NCBI RefSeq assembly: GCF_000003605.2
Contig: NW_003135837.1
Location: forward strand, 185,034 to 216,664
DNA: 31,631 nucleotides
Direction: 5' to 3'
Source: Saccoglossus kowalevskii
Lineage: Eukaryota; Hemichordata; Enteropneusta; Harrimaniidae
A program made the position numbers and the translations under genes. Shown here piece by piece: positions 1-11,468 of this stretch (positions within the stretch are counted from its first letter, which is position 1; every line of letters begins with the position of its first letter). The notes below the pieces were generated by a model. That model had not been told where the DNA came from. It did not search any database and saw only the letters and a program-made list of their open reading frames with translations.

Positions 1-48
1 TCCAGACATGTCTCGGATACGGATCCAGAACTGAATTCTTTAAAACAA

Positions 49-420
49 AATGGCCGCCAGTCGGCCATTTCAAACTTGATCCGAAAAAAAAAATGACGTG
101 CATCAAGGTCCTATTATGTTTAATGTATGTACCAAATTTGAACGAAATCTGTCCATGCATAACTGAGATCCAGGTCCGGAATGATTTTGATGCATTTTCG
201 GCCTTAAAATGGCCGCTATTCGGCTATCGTTAATCGGATCATGAAAAAAATGCATGTGCATATGTCCCATATAACGTGTGATGTACGAGTGAAGTTTGAA
301 CATAATCGGTCCATGCATGTTCGAGATACAGGTGATCACGGACGGACACAGGGCAAAACACAAGTCCCCGTTTTCGGACTCCGTCCGAACGGGGACTAAT
401 GAGTACCTCCCATCAGATAT
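49..420. repeat. Two-unit tandem repeat (about 159 bp period) ending in a hairpin
   Basis: Units begin at about 49 and 208 (AATGGCCGCCAG and AATGGCCGCTAT). Each continues with an A-run, a GTGCAT block and a block of the type AAGTTTGAACATAATCGGTC then CATGCAT and GAGATACAGG. Unit 2 runs into GGACGGACACAGGG, a 35-nt hairpin (363-397) and CTAAT. The layout of core tandem repeats, simple repeat and terminal hairpin resembles non-autonomous Helentron/Helitron-type (pearl or HINE) elements; that classification is inferred. Confidence 0.7.
363..397. repeat. Terminal hairpin of the 1-420 repeat
   Basis: Arms AGTCCCCGTTTTCGGAC and GTCCGAACGGGGACT pair around TCC, with two unpaired T in the left arm. 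It is followed directly by AAT, giving the CTAAT end often seen beyond Helitron hairpins. Confidence 0.8.
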
Positions 421-2007
421 TCTGATTTGGTTGGAATAGGAATACATGTACTGAAAGCAAATGAAGTAAAATACTGTAGTTTGTATTGTCCTGGTATAAT
501 TCTTTAATCACGCGTAAACGCCACACATCCTTGTACATTAAAGAAACACTTGAAACAATCTTGGAAGTTCAAAAAACACAATTTCTTAGTTTATTCAGTT
601 AAGGCAGATGAAGTTGAAATTTAACATGCTTACTGTTGCATATAGATATTGGACAGTAGCACAGTGAAACCAAACACCAATTTACCAAGGATAATTCTGG
701 CCCCTTTCAGATCGACTTGGTAAAAGGCAAGAAAAACTTCATTGTGCCCAACTCTGAAGAGCATCCCCCCCCCCCCCTCCAAGTTCACCTGAAGGATACC
801 AGACTTATGAAAATTGTCTAATGAAGTTAAGAAGAAAAGACAGGTTTTACTGTGTTCAAATTGAAAACACTTAGGTTGGGGGGGAGACCATTTCAGCTGA
901 AACTAGAACCAGGACATAAGACTGGCTCTGAACATTGTAGTACCGGTAACCAGGGAAAGAGGATTGTCTGCCTGAAACTTCAAAGCTAATCCGGCCCAAG
1001 CAAAAATACTGGTCACACAACCAAAACATTGATGCATGCCTTGGAAGCAGGTGGCATTATTAAAAATTGAAATGACTAGATGGGCTAGAGTCTGGGGGGA
1101 ATGAGTTATAGTATACCCCGGTACACCATATTTAAAGTTCACAAAATATCCGGAACAGCTGATTCTATCAGGATATTTGTAGTGAAGTAAAAATCAAATA
1201 CAGATTAAATGTTATGTTACCAGTGGAAAATTACTATTCCAAAAGACTTTTTTTACAAGCCATTATTTCGTTGAACATTTGCACAAGTTTTTTTTTTACT
1301 TAACCAGATGAAGACTAGCAGATTAGTCATTCTTCCCACATATATCATTCATTAACCAGTAAGAAGAGTTTAGAATAACAAAAAAAAGCTCCAAATAATG
1401 CAATTGCACAGATGACAATGTACTTTTTGATACAGTGGCATACTGATTACAACTAGTTTTGTTATTTAAGATCATATATTGTTGAGAAATACATTCTGTG
1501 CTTGAATTCATACTAAAAAAATATTACACTAGTAAAATTTATTGAAATCTAACCATTTTTTGTCTATTTTTTTGTGCATATTTTATACAAAAAGGCAACT
1601 AATTGTTATCACACTATCACTGACCCAATCAAACTTAATACATTCCAACAGTTTTCAGCCTTCCGATATACAAGGACAATTCACATACCCTAGAGTCACT
1701 GTTCTTTCAGAATTAAACAGATTGCAAACTAAAATTTATCCAACAAGTAACAAAGGTTTTCCCAGGGGGTAGTTTTGTCAACTGCATTCTTATTTGTAAA
1801 AAGTGCTGATATTGTATCACAAGTCCCTGCACTGTAATTGCATATAGTGTACAGCGCCCTCTATGGCAATTATTTGAAAGGCATGACAATGAAATTACCT
1901 CAATATTAATGTGAATGTTAAAAAACCCATTTCCCCTGAAGAAATCTATTTGTCACGATGTGGATGTATGTGGTCATACAAATACATTATTAGTATTGAT
2001 ACAAAAT
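421..2007. other. 3' flank of SAR1, no other gene seen
   Basis: AT-rich sequence with short poly-C (about 766-777) and poly-T runs. The part near 1540-2007 is the probable SAR1 3' UTR (AATAAA on the minus strand at 1543-1538). Open frames here are short and have no recognisable content. Confidence 0.5.
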
Positions 2008-2124
2008 TTATTTAATATACTGTGCTAACCAGCGAAAACCCTCCCCATACCCTTGCCTCTTCAAAACACTGCACATAAATAATTCCAGTGGGCGGCCTGG
2101 TAAATCTTTCAATGGCACATTTCC
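2008..2124 (-). other. SAR1: SAR1 terminal coding exon
   Basis: After acceptor TTCCTAG, 38 codons encode [20 protein letters not shown] and continue to QYIK, then TAA at 2010-2008. An AATAAA hexamer overlaps the stop (2012-2007) and is unlikely to be the real polyadenylation signal. Another AATAAA on the minus strand at 1543-1538 would give a 3' UTR of about 450-490 nt. Confidence 0.94.
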
Positions 2125-5100
2125 CTAGGAAAAAAACAACAAGAAGTGTGTTACATAGAGTACTGTAAAATACTTATTTTCTCATATATGGTGCATTTTT
2201 TTTTTATAAACCAGTGTCAGGATTTCCTTTGTTCTCTTAAATTTGTGAATAGATCTCACTGTTTTTATGGATTGTGGTTTTCACACAACATTTTGTTCTG
2301 CAAAAACTAATGTTTCCATTGATCTACACCATAATGCTATAATCACTGTAATAATGCCAAGAGCATTACAATGCAATCGAATTTTCAGTGCCCAAAATAC
2401 CCAAATGTAAAAAAATCGATTAATTAAACAATGTATGATCAATGTATGTTATTGTTTTAAACTTGTGCCAGATAAGACTGACACCTGTAAACAAAGCAAT
2501 TTAAGTATCACAGGGCAGAAGGCAAGCATTACATGGTCATGATATTTCAGTGGCATTGGGAAAACACTGTTATTTATTGTAATCATTGTGTATGCGTGTT
2601 ATCCCTGTTCACTTTATAGCGCGACTGTCAATTCTAAACAACGAAAGATGATCAACATATATCATATTGCTTTTGTATCTACTTTAAAAAAAAATTGGTC
2701 AAAGAATGTCAAATAAATGGTTTTAGGACACAAGAAAGTAACACCAGCATGGCGCGAGGACCGGCCGATGACATGTTCAAATGATTTTATGGGTGTCAGT
2801 CAAAAGTTATTCAAATTAAAACAAATCAAAGTGCATATATATATCCCATTGTGACTGAACACAACCGGTCTGGCATGTCTGTGAAATTACACTGGGCAGA
2901 TGTAGTGATGAACTGAGCAGATCTCAAAACAGAAGTCCTCGTTTTGGACTGAAAAAAAAGTAATAATGAGATGGTAAACCTCATATACAAAATTCTGCAA
3001 AAGTTGTAAGCCAGTCTAATAAATTAAACAAGGTCATGTGACCCAGTGTTCAGGCCATTCATGCATTGTCTCTATACAGATTGTAAACAGCTATCATAAT
3101 CGTTTTCATGTAGAATGTAAATTGATCACAACTCAGCAAAGGTGCAAGGTTGAAGTTAATGTGGAGTTGATTACAGCTGTTCTGAGAATTATGTTAACTG
3201 ACTGTCCGAATAATTCTCAGAACAGCTGTAACTGTATATTGAAAAAGTCAACCAAAAGTTGTGTACGAGGACACAACTTCACCACTAGAGGTAGATCCTC
3301 TACACCTGAGCTTTTTGGGCAGTCGGTTCATCAATGCATATTTAATCAAAATATATGCCTTCAATGTTTATAGCATACATGTAGGTCTGAACTATCAATG
3401 AGTGAATGACATAGCAATTTGTGTTTATACACAGTGACTGCATATGAATTCAGGGCAGTAAAAATTGATCTACAGTATTTATATAAACACAAGTGACAGA
3501 TGTTCTCTATTCTAATTCAGACACCATTCATAACATAGTAACAGTTAAGCATGATAGTATTGTATCATGTCAGAGAACTCAGTTTAAATATACAAAAATA
3601 TTAGATTTTATGGAGAGAAAAAAACAACAAACAAAGAAACTTGCTCAGCCCAAAGACCTGTGGAGTCAGGTCTATCTGTCTATTAAACTAAATCAGTCAA
3701 TGCATGTCCAAGATACAATAAATTACATCTTTCATCACATCTTGCGAAACAAATAACCAATTTTAAGCAAAAAGCATGATAACAAATTAATATGAATAAA
3801 AACTATTTCAGCAAAGGGATTTGAATGATACATAATAATTAAGTGTCTACCTTTCCTGTTGTTTGTCCATGAAGTCCAAATGCTGTTCTAAGTTCATCTT
3901 CGCTAGCAGCCCCTGGTTTATCTATTTTGTTGCCGAGGGCAAGAATTGGTGCATTGGCTACTTGTTCATCTGTCATTAAACTCTGCAACAACAGAAAGCA
4001 AAACAACTATCAATAAATACCACTAGAATTTCACATTTTTTTCCTATCAACCTGAAGTTAGTTTTGTTGAATATCACTGAGCTATTTTGGATGATCATTG
4101 GATTCAATGATCGATGAGCACATGCTAATAACATTTCATGGGTGTGATAAAATAAAATGTATAAAAGACATTTTCTGTATTGTTTTTATGCCACAATCCA
4201 TATTTACTGTAAAATGACTAATTTTCACTGGGTTTAAATTTCACTGATTTAAAGCATTTCAGGCATATTCAGTGGGTTTTAAAATTCACGGTTTTATCAT
4301 TTAGATAATGTGTTCTATGCTTAATTTTACATATTAACTGGGTTTTAATTTAGCACATTTTCCAGTCCACGAAATAAGCAAAATTAAAACCAAGTGAATA
4401 ATTAACCCTTTTACAGTAGCTTTGAGCTGCTTTTCATCACTCAAGATATGCTAGCAACTGGCTTAGCAAAAAGTTATCTCTATAATACATGTCGCTGAAA
4501 TACATGGTTACAGGAATAGGTCACCTTTTAATAACCATCAGCCACAAGCCTTCTGCCAGGTAGTACTGTAAAATCTGTATTAGAAGCCGAATCCCTAATA
4601 GAAGTCGCACCCATTCTTTTTGAACAATTGAGAACCCAAAATTCACCATTTCTCATATGTGTAGATGCTCTAATAGAAGCCTCATCCCTTCTGTTGCATT
4701 GTACCATTTTGATAGAAGTCGCTGCGTCTAATACAGATTTTAAAGTATATGCTTTTAGCAATTCACAGTCATGAATGATTACTGAAGTCAGTAATTACTC
4801 ACATCAAGTTCTTCCTTTGCTTCTACAAATCTTTCCCTATCTGCAGCGTCAATAAGAAAGACAATTCCTTCAATTGCTGGAAGGTAATCTTTCCAAACAC
4901 GTCTTGCTTGTTGATGGCCACCAAGATCAAATGTTGTGAATCTCATACCACCCATAACTAATTCTTCTGAGGCTATTGGGAGAAAAATACAAAACCAAAT
5001 TATTGAATACAAACATAAAAACACATAAAAAATTAATTCAAAATTACTGGTACAAGAGATATTGATAGAAAAGCTGAAAACTAATTATGTAAATCAGGTA

Positions 5101-8100
5101 ACTAATATGAACAGAACAGAACAAAAAAATTATGAATTATTATGCTAACTAGAGAATTAATATGAACAAATTTTAACCCAAAATTAATCAGGCCTGTCTA
5201 TTGTCCTAGAGCATTTATGTAACAAATTTTATTCAAATGTGATGATCAGTAATTGAGATATCAGTGTTAATTAATTATGTTAATTAGGTGATTAATAAGC
5301 ATAAATATTTACCAAAAACTAATTGGGTCTCTGCATAGTTCTCTTTAAAAGTTTCATTAAAATCTTAAGTACCAAGTGTCATTGAAATGAGAAATATCAA
5401 AAGCTGAAATTTAATTAATTATGCAAATTAGGTAATTAATATGTACTCATTTTACCCTAAAAACTATCAGGTCTGTGCAGTGTCCTATGACATCTATGTA
5501 CCAAGTTTCATTGAAATGTGATGATTACTACTTGAAATATCAGAAGCTGAAAATTAATTAATTATGCAAATTAGGTAATTAATATGTACTGATATTACCC
5601 TAAAAAACTATCAGGTCTGTGCAGTGTCATATGACATCTATGTACCAAGTTTCATTGAAATGTGATGATTACTACTTAAAATATCAAAAGCTGAAATTTA
5701 ATTAATTATGCAAATTAGGTAATTAATATCTACTGATATTACCCTAAAAACTATCAGGTCTGTGCAGTGTCCTATGATATCTATAGTATGTAACCAAGCT
5801 TTATTGAAATGTGATGATTAGTACTTGAGATATCAGTGGAAAAGCAGAAAATTGATTAATCATTATGCAAATTAGGTAATTAATATTGCAGATTTTTACC
5901 AAAACTAATCAAATCTGCGCATTAGATTGGAGCACCTATGTGCCAAGTTTCATCAAATTCCAATGAGTGGTTCTTTAGATATCAGTGGAACAGTCATGGA
6001 ACAGATAAAAATCAGCTAATTATCATGCAAATTAGGTAATTAATATGCATCAATGTATGGTTCTTGAGATATCCGTGGAACAGACACACACAGACAGACA
6101 GACACACAGACACCACACACTAACTGCAAAGACTCCCTTTTTGTGCTTTGCACACGGGAGTCAACAATATACACACACACATACATACATATCTGTGTTT
6201 GCACTATTTGAGGGACATTTCCAATAGAAGCACATATAAACCAAAAATCACATTCACTGTTCAGCAAATCATTAAAATATTACTTGGAAATACCACTAAT
6301 GTACCCTAAGTGCATACACTATTAATAAATCAAATACAATATCAATAGTTGTTTCTTGCACTAAATGATTAGATACAGATATATATACACTAATAGTTGC
6401 ACTCCTAATCAAGCAATAGATATTAAATACTTTTTTTTGTGAACACACTATTTTAAGGGCTCAATAAAGATTCTAGAAAACTTAATACAATAACTGGAAT
6501 TGTCTCAAAGCTTACAGAATTTGTCGTCATGTGGCAATTGTTTTCTAAGTTTGTAAGGAAGTCTTGGTAAATTGTATACTCAACAGTCCCAATCACAATA
6601 CGTTTTATATGAATGTGGTAATAAAATAACTACACATACATAATCATTGAATACCAAGTGTTAATCTTAAAGCAATAGTATAGTCTGTCGATGTCGTACA
6701 TAATACGTACAAAGAAGTATTGAGCCAAAACAATGGTGACCAGTCTTGATACACTTATGACCTGATGATTATTGCATTTTAATGTATTTATTTATTTTTA
6801 TAAATAAACAATTTTATTATAGTTTATATACCAGTATATGCAAGACATTGCAAACATACACCATACTTCATTTGCATATGTAGTATACAAAATACTTTAG
6901 TACGTGCTATATTTATAACATTTTATTGTTCGTTTCATGATATTCTGCAAGCATCTACCTCAAATTGTTCATGATATTCAGAAAGAATGGTCATCAAAGA
7001 ATTACAAGCACAGGAAATGGAATATTAGACACAATAAACTAATATCTTTATTAGAAACACATTTTCAATACAAGTGCATATAAATATAATTTGTTGCATT
7101 TAGAATCATTAAAATATTATTTTTTTTTAAATATTAATTTTTAACCATATAAACACCTCCATAATTTACATAAGCACATTTTACTATTCAACATAATTTT
7201 GAGGCTTAAGGGACACATTCCAGCTTGCAAAATTAACTATGATTTGACGAAATGCAAATTTTTCAATAGACTAATGGATTACATGCACAGCCTGGCAGAG
7301 TATTTAAACCTCACAATTCACATCACATTCTGCAGACATACATAAAGGATTGCGGTAAAACTGTGTTCCAGAATACTGTAAAACCATTCATTTTACAGTT
7401 TTTAGATTAAAATACCATAATCCATTGTTCGAGATTGTGCCAAGTACAAGTGCTAACCAGACATACAATCTGGTTAGTATATTCCATGTGTAGGACTGTG
7501 TCAAATGCGACTCAAGGCAGACACATTTTCTGTTACGCTTCAACACAATGCCCCCCCCCCCAAGAGACTGAAATAGCGTGTAGTGAACACACACTTACAA
7601 TCACTGATATGTACCTGTTCAGACCGATCAATGTGAATGTGAATCTATCATTCAAGGATGAATTATATCAAAAATGGTATTTAACATTTCCTATTGTTAC
7701 TACCGGCTACCATATACAACCAGAAAATTGTCAGTAAATACCAGCACTGAATTTATAATTCAATACACGTTTTTCCTTTGATTACACATACATAATATTT
7801 ATATAAGTATAACAGATTTAGGCATTACAAACATAATCATGATGTTTGGATAGAAAATGTTGATACATTTACTATTATTTAGATAAATAAAATTAAAAGG
7901 TAATCTGTTTCTACAAAAAGAACTCTCCCTATTATTGTGGAAAATATGATTTGTTATCTTTCAATTAGAAAAAAACATTAAGCTAAATATATATGACCCA
8001 ATAAAAGTCACATGTCCTGGTATGTTAATTTCTAATATTATACCACAATTTTGAAATGATCATTCAGAAAAACCGAGAAATTATCATAGACAGTGAATCT

Positions 8101-8836
8101 GCCACCTAGAAAGTAAAGGAATGTGCGACCTTATGAGGTCACCCCCTTCAAATTGTCAAATAATATACAACTAACTTACTTGGATGTAATGTTGGAACGT
8201 GTTGTGCCATTCTGTCATCTTTTAACATATGTAATAACGTTGTTTTACCAGCGTTGTCTAATCCTAAGAAGACTAATTTTCCAGATTTTTTATATAAACC
8301 TAGGATAGAAATGCATTTTGTTGTTATATTAACAGTAATATATTGATCATTTGACAATAGAGATGTGGCTACCAAGTCTAAAAACCTAGTTACCCAAATA
8401 AATTCTACTGACCAACAAAATATGTACCAACAAGCCCTTAAAGTTGAGCACTGCATTTAATGTTGCAATATTTAACATGTTTAGAGGTCACAATACTATT
8501 TGAAAAACCATTAAAAAATTACGTTTTGTAGATGTAACTCATTATAGGTATAAACTTCAAATGATCAAGTCAAAATTGAATCACATCAAATTTTATATTC
8601 AGTGTCAGCCAATATAAACGCTTTTACTGTCTAGGCAATACAAACCAATGGTGAACTTGTAGTTCTGTACGAGACATAAAACCAAGCTACATGTACAAGG
8701 TCTTGTCATTTATGCCAAATACTTGTAGTGTTTCAGTGGTGGCAAGCTTGTGCATGTATTGCACTAAGTTGAATTAAACAATTGAAAACTTACCTAAAAA
8801 ACTCAGCATTCCCGCAAACCAATCCCAAAGAAACAT
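2008..8836 (-). CDS. SAR1: Sar1 small GTPase of the COPII coat, five coding exons, complete
   Basis: Coding exons are 8836-8794, 8299-8180, 4972-4803, 3982-3851 and 2124-2008. They join in frame (582 nt) to 193 residues, the usual Sar1 length (193-198). All introns are GT-AG. Visible motifs: N-terminal amphipathic stretch [15 protein letters not shown] in place of a lipidation site; P-loop GLDNAGKT (27-34); switch I with T51 in HVPTLHPTSEEL; FDLGGH (69-74) with the catalytic-type histidine H74; NKID (129-132) for guanine; CSVLK (173-177). By family knowledge, Sar1-GTP inserts its N-terminal helix into the ER membrane and recruits Sec23/24 then Sec13/31 to bud COPII vesicles; Sec12 is the exchange factor. 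The start is the first ATG after the upstream acceptor and has A at -3. Oddity: the protein ends in YIK, where the animal Sar1 proteins I know end in YID. Paralogous Arf/Arl identity is excluded by the N-terminus and the [11 protein letters not shown]-terminus. Confidence 0.97.
2125..3850 (-). other. SAR1 last intron
   Basis: GT-AG intron of 1726 nt. It holds a degenerate relative of the 1-420 repeat end (about 2700-2960; CAAAACAGAAGTCCTCGTTT matches the same block near 355-375) and the hairpin cluster at 3171-3302. No coding sequence recognised. Confidence 0.7.
3171..3302. repeat. Cluster of three hairpins in a SAR1 intron
   Basis: Hairpin 1: perfect 22-bp arms at 3171-3192 and 3210-3231 (TTACAGCTGTTCTGAGAATT then AT), 17-nt loop. 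Hairpin 2: AAGTTGTGT and ACACAACTT at 3256-3264 and 3271-3279. Hairpin 3: TAGAGG and CCTCTA near 3286-3302. It could be a foldback element or a structured intronic RNA. Confidence 0.75.
3851..3982 (-). other. SAR1: SAR1 exon 5 (NKID motif)
   Basis: Acceptor TTGCAG and donor AAG|GTAGAC bound 132 nt (44 whole codons, residues 112-155). It encodes [21 protein letters not shown] and continues to QTTGK. Position 126 is Ala where Ile or Val is common before LGNKID. Confidence 0.95.
4205..4418. mobile_element. CTGTAAAA-type MITE, family A, copy 1 (SAR1 intron)
   Basis: The element starts TACTGTAAAATGACTAATTT and ends in CCCTTTTACAGTA, so it has CTGTAAAA termini flanked by TA. Internal blocks include CACTGGGTTTAAAT and AAAACCAAGTGAATAATTAA. 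A second copy at 18951-19162 is alignable along its whole length. TA duplication suggests a Tc1/mariner-like source; that is inference. Confidence 0.82.
4564..4747. mobile_element. CTGTAAAA-type MITE, family C (SAR1 intron)
   Basis: Left end TACTGTAAAATCTGTATTAG; right end is the complement of TACTTTAAAATCTGTATTAG, giving terminal inverted repeats of 20 or more bp with TA at the edges. The repeated internal word TAATAGAAGTCGC occurs in more than one orientation. It lies only 145 bp from the family A copy. Confidence 0.78.
4803..4972 (-). other. SAR1: SAR1 exon 4 (switch II)
   Basis: Acceptor AATAG and donor GAT|GTGAGT bound 170 nt encoding residues 55-111. It includes [19 protein letters not shown] and [13 protein letters not shown], and ends on a complete Asp codon. 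Confidence 0.95.
4973..8179 (-). other. SAR1 largest internal intron
   Basis: 3207-nt GT-AG intron. Beyond the tandem array it contains TA-rich sequence, an ATTTATTTATTTTTATAAATAAA stretch around 6783-6808, and a short C10 run (about 7551). Short open frames on either strand show no family features. Confidence 0.7.
5040..6165. repeat. Tandem array, seven degenerate units of about 145-160 bp, plus microsatellite and hairpin
   Basis: The anchor ATGCAAATTAGGTAATTAAT (or close variants) recurs at about 5087, 5277, 5421, 5564, 5708, 5865 and 6025. Spacings are mostly 143-160 bp, with one of 190. The three middle units are nearly identical (CTATCAGGTCTGTGCAGTGT, then a block like ACCAAGTTTCATTGAAATGT). 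The array ends in GAGATATC, an ACACAGACAGACAG tract (6083-6105) and a hairpin with arms GACTCCC and GGGAGTC (6131-6137, 6156-6162). This is the same plan as the repeat at 49-420. Confidence 0.85.
8180..8299 (-). other. SAR1: SAR1 exon 3 (P-loop and switch I)
   Basis: Acceptor CCTAG and donor A|GTAAGT bound 120 nt encoding residues 15-55 (both end codons split). It holds the P-loop and [17 protein letters not shown]. Phases match both neighbours (1 nt in, 1 nt out). Confidence 0.95.
8300..8793 (-). other. SAR1 intron between exons 2 and 3
   Basis: 494-nt GT-AG intron. Nothing else recognised. Confidence 0.85.
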
Positions 8837-8869
8837 TTTTGTTTTTAAAAAAAAGTTACTACCTATAAT
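8794..8869 (-). other. SAR1: SAR1 exon 2 (start-codon exon)
   Basis: The acceptor TTTCAG lies just upstream of 8869. The exon has 33 nt of 5' UTR, an ATG at 8836-8834, 14 full codons and one nucleotide of Gly15, then donor G|GTAAGT. The coding part gives [14 protein letters not shown], the membrane-inserting N-terminus typical of Sar1. No other ATG precedes it in the exon. Confidence 0.93.
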
Positions 8870-11276
8870 CTGAAATGAAAATGATAGAAAAAGACAGGAA
8901 TTAGTGACAACAGTCAGGAATGTCAGAAGAAGGGATTCCTTGTGTGACTCTTTATTTTGGGCTACGGTGGTGCTTTAATTTTGAGTTGTGCATGCCCTAC
9001 CAAAATATGCAGGGGTCACAGATAAAATACACAGATGCAATTTATGTAGCTCAATCAAATAAGCCTGGTCATCTTTATTTTTCATCAAATAACCATTACA
9101 AGTGACATACTCATAACCATAGCAACTGACTCAAGAAAGGTAGCCATGTTGCAAAGTGAATGATTTCTCTATTGCGCATTGTGATAGTGCCCTACACACC
9201 AGCTGTGCCTTGATATGCTGCATGGCTTACATAGGCGATACAAGTACAATAAATTAAGTGTTGTCTGAAATCCTGGTCTCAAGCTATCCTACTACTCTCA
9301 GGAATGAGAATCTTAGTCAAAATCTCAGGGAAAGTAGTGCCTCTTGGTTGGCTGCCTACTTTAGTCATATATACTACACATGTCAAGTTTTACTTACTAC
9401 TTTGGCAATAGTCAAAACATTTGGACACATCACACCTTTCCTTTCCTTTCCTCTCTTCTCTCCCCTCCCCTTACTTCCACTCATAATCTGATTCAGTTGT
9501 AAATGGAATGTCCATTGACCTCATTTTACATCTCCTTCAATGCTTTTCAAGTTACGCTGATGGACACTAGTAATACAGCCTATGTGTACACACTCAAGAC
9601 AAACCCTACCCATCCCCTACCTTCTCTTGTTCTCAAAACTAGTCATGCTGATGGACACAAGTAATACAGCACATGCACACACTCAACATCCCTCAAAGCT
9701 AGTCAAGTTATGGACATCAGTATTGCAGCACAAACTCAAGCCCCCACCTCTATATCACCCTTGATTCATTTCATGCATCCTGCATGCACAGTCCTATTAC
9801 ATTCCCTAATGAAATTAACGGGATAGAGGGACTGTGATAGCAGTATGTACGTAATCACTATCAACTGCTAAAAGGGAATGTATGAATGAATGAATGTACA
9901 TTCAGAGTGTCAAAAGACAGCTAGCACAGCAACAAACCTATTTTTATTATGGCTTGACCTTCAACAAAACCATCTTACTGATTAATAAAATTGACAATAA
10001 ATCAAATGACCTCAATAAAAGAATTGATTTAAGATTGTTGTTCTCACGTGCACTCTACAAGGTACACAACACTGAACTTTGCGACCCTTTTGTCAGTTGA
10101 TAAACATGTTGCGACATTTTAAGAAGAAGCCATGACCAGCTGAAACTAGAATATAGCAACCAACTAAATCACTCCCCCCCCACTTTTTTCATTATGTCAA
10201 GGTGACCTCAAAATTATTCACCAAGGCAACCACAGATTTTACCACAAGTTATTACCAGAGTTTAAATTTCACAGATTCTTTATTTAAAAATTGGAAATAT
10301 AATTGTATATGGAACATACTACACGCGACATGTAAAAGATACATTCTGGAGTAAACAATATTTTTGTCATAAATCTCAGGATGTTCGAGGTAAACAGGAA
10401 AAGTGAAAATGAAGATGATATGATAAACACAAATTTAGTTGATAAATAATCTGAAAAAAAATTTGCTGACATATAGCTGTGGAGGCCAAGTTTAAGATTC
10501 CAATTAACATGTGGAACATCTCATGCTGGATACACTGATACAACATGAATAGCCTTTACAAAATAAAGGGTTTATTATCACTTCTTTGGTTAAAATTATG
10601 AATTTTATGTTTATTTTATGTTTGCCATTGTTTAAAATAGAATTTTATAAATTTTGGGTGTGAGCAGCAGGAACCATGACAATAATTAAAACAACAACAA
10701 CACAGTTGATATACGATACATTCTTTAACACATAAAAAATTATACAAACAGAGTTTCCTTTAAATGCGTGATATTATCGTAAATGACCTTGTGTCGATCA
10801 TATGTAAGGAATATAGCAGATAATATTTTTGAGCTAACAGATGGCAATAAATTAAATCATTGTCATCATAAAAAACAGCACATTGGCATCACATTGAAGA
10901 AACCTTGACAATTACGACGTGTTTTCACAAAAAGGAAAATTCCGGAAATGTTACTTCTCATTGGTTTTACGCAGGCTGGACTACAATCATTGATTGATCG
11001 AACAGACGTTCCGTGGGGCTAATTCAACCGACAAAAATATTTTTGTTCACAATAACTGTACTACACAACGATCAAGGAAAATAACCATTACCGTATACAA
11101 CAACCAAATCAATAGCACATAGTTGGAACGATTTTCCTAATAACATTATACCAAAATACTGACAACCAGACATATTCTTCATTCTAATATTTCTGTGGGT
11201 TTTCGCGAATATACCAAAGTTACTCTCGGAAAAATCTGAGGGCTTAAAAACAAACAGAAATAAGGTCCTTACTCAC
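8870..11276 (-). other. SAR1 first intron (predicted)
   Basis: About 2.4 kb between the leader-exon donor and the acceptor at 8870. It contains the degenerate tandem repeat at 9548-9740 and a CT-rich tract near 9428-9480. No coding exon recognised. Confidence 0.55.
9548..9740. repeat. Three-unit degenerate tandem repeat
   Basis: Units at about 9548, 9640 and 9698 share GCTGATGGACAC, AGTAATACAGC and CACACTCAA blocks. The spacing is irregular (about 92 and 58 bp), so the units have diverged by indels. Confidence 0.65.
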
Positions 11277-11370
11277 CTGTATTTTTTGTTCTACTTTCTT
11301 GAACAAATGCCACCTAGTTTCGGTATATTTTAGCGACTTCGTAATAAAAGCTTTTCCAGTGTGTGATCAC
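11277..11370 (-). other. SAR1: SAR1 5' untranslated first exon (predicted)
   Basis: A strong minus-strand donor ACAG|GTGAGT ends an exon at 11277, and a TATA-like box sits 25-30 bp upstream of the inferred start near 11370. The stretch contains no ATG on the minus strand, as expected of a leader exon. Splicing to the acceptor at 8869 makes a 2.4-kb first intron. The exact 5' end is inferred. Confidence 0.6.
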
Positions 11371-11374
11371 ACAC
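11359..11374. repeat. 16-bp perfect palindrome at the SAR1 start region
   Basis: GTGTGTGATCACACAC equals its own reverse complement. It covers the inferred transcription start about 25-40 bp downstream of the TATA-like box. It may be a dimeric-factor site or chance. Confidence 0.6.
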
Positions 11375-11394
11375 GACACAGTACAGGTGATCAA

Positions 11395-11468
11395 CCTTTA
11401 TACAACATGGCTTCCAAATCTGACGTCATGCAAAATGCCGGTATTTGAATAACGGGCCGTTTGATTGG
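11395..11468 (-). promoter_or_regulatory. SAR1 core promoter: TATA-like box, CRE, CCAAT box
   Basis: On the minus strand, TATAAAGG lies at 11402-11395, the palindromic TGACGTCA (full CRE) at 11421-11428, and CCAAT at 11468-11464. Order and spacing relative to the predicted leader exon fit an RNA polymerase II promoter. CREB3/CrebA-type bZIP factors are known to drive secretory-pathway genes, so a CRE-like site here makes sense; which factor binds is inference. Confidence 0.6.

Larger units (their letters stand above)
3983..4802 (-). other. SAR1 intron between exons 4 and 5
   Basis: 820-nt GT-AG intron. The two MITEs at 4205-4418 and 4564-4747 make up about half of it. The rest is AT-rich with nothing recognised. 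Confidence 0.8.

Noticed and set aside
3493-3756. 87-residue plus-strand open frame in the SAR1 intron
   Set aside because: Low-complexity composition, antisense to an intron, no motif.
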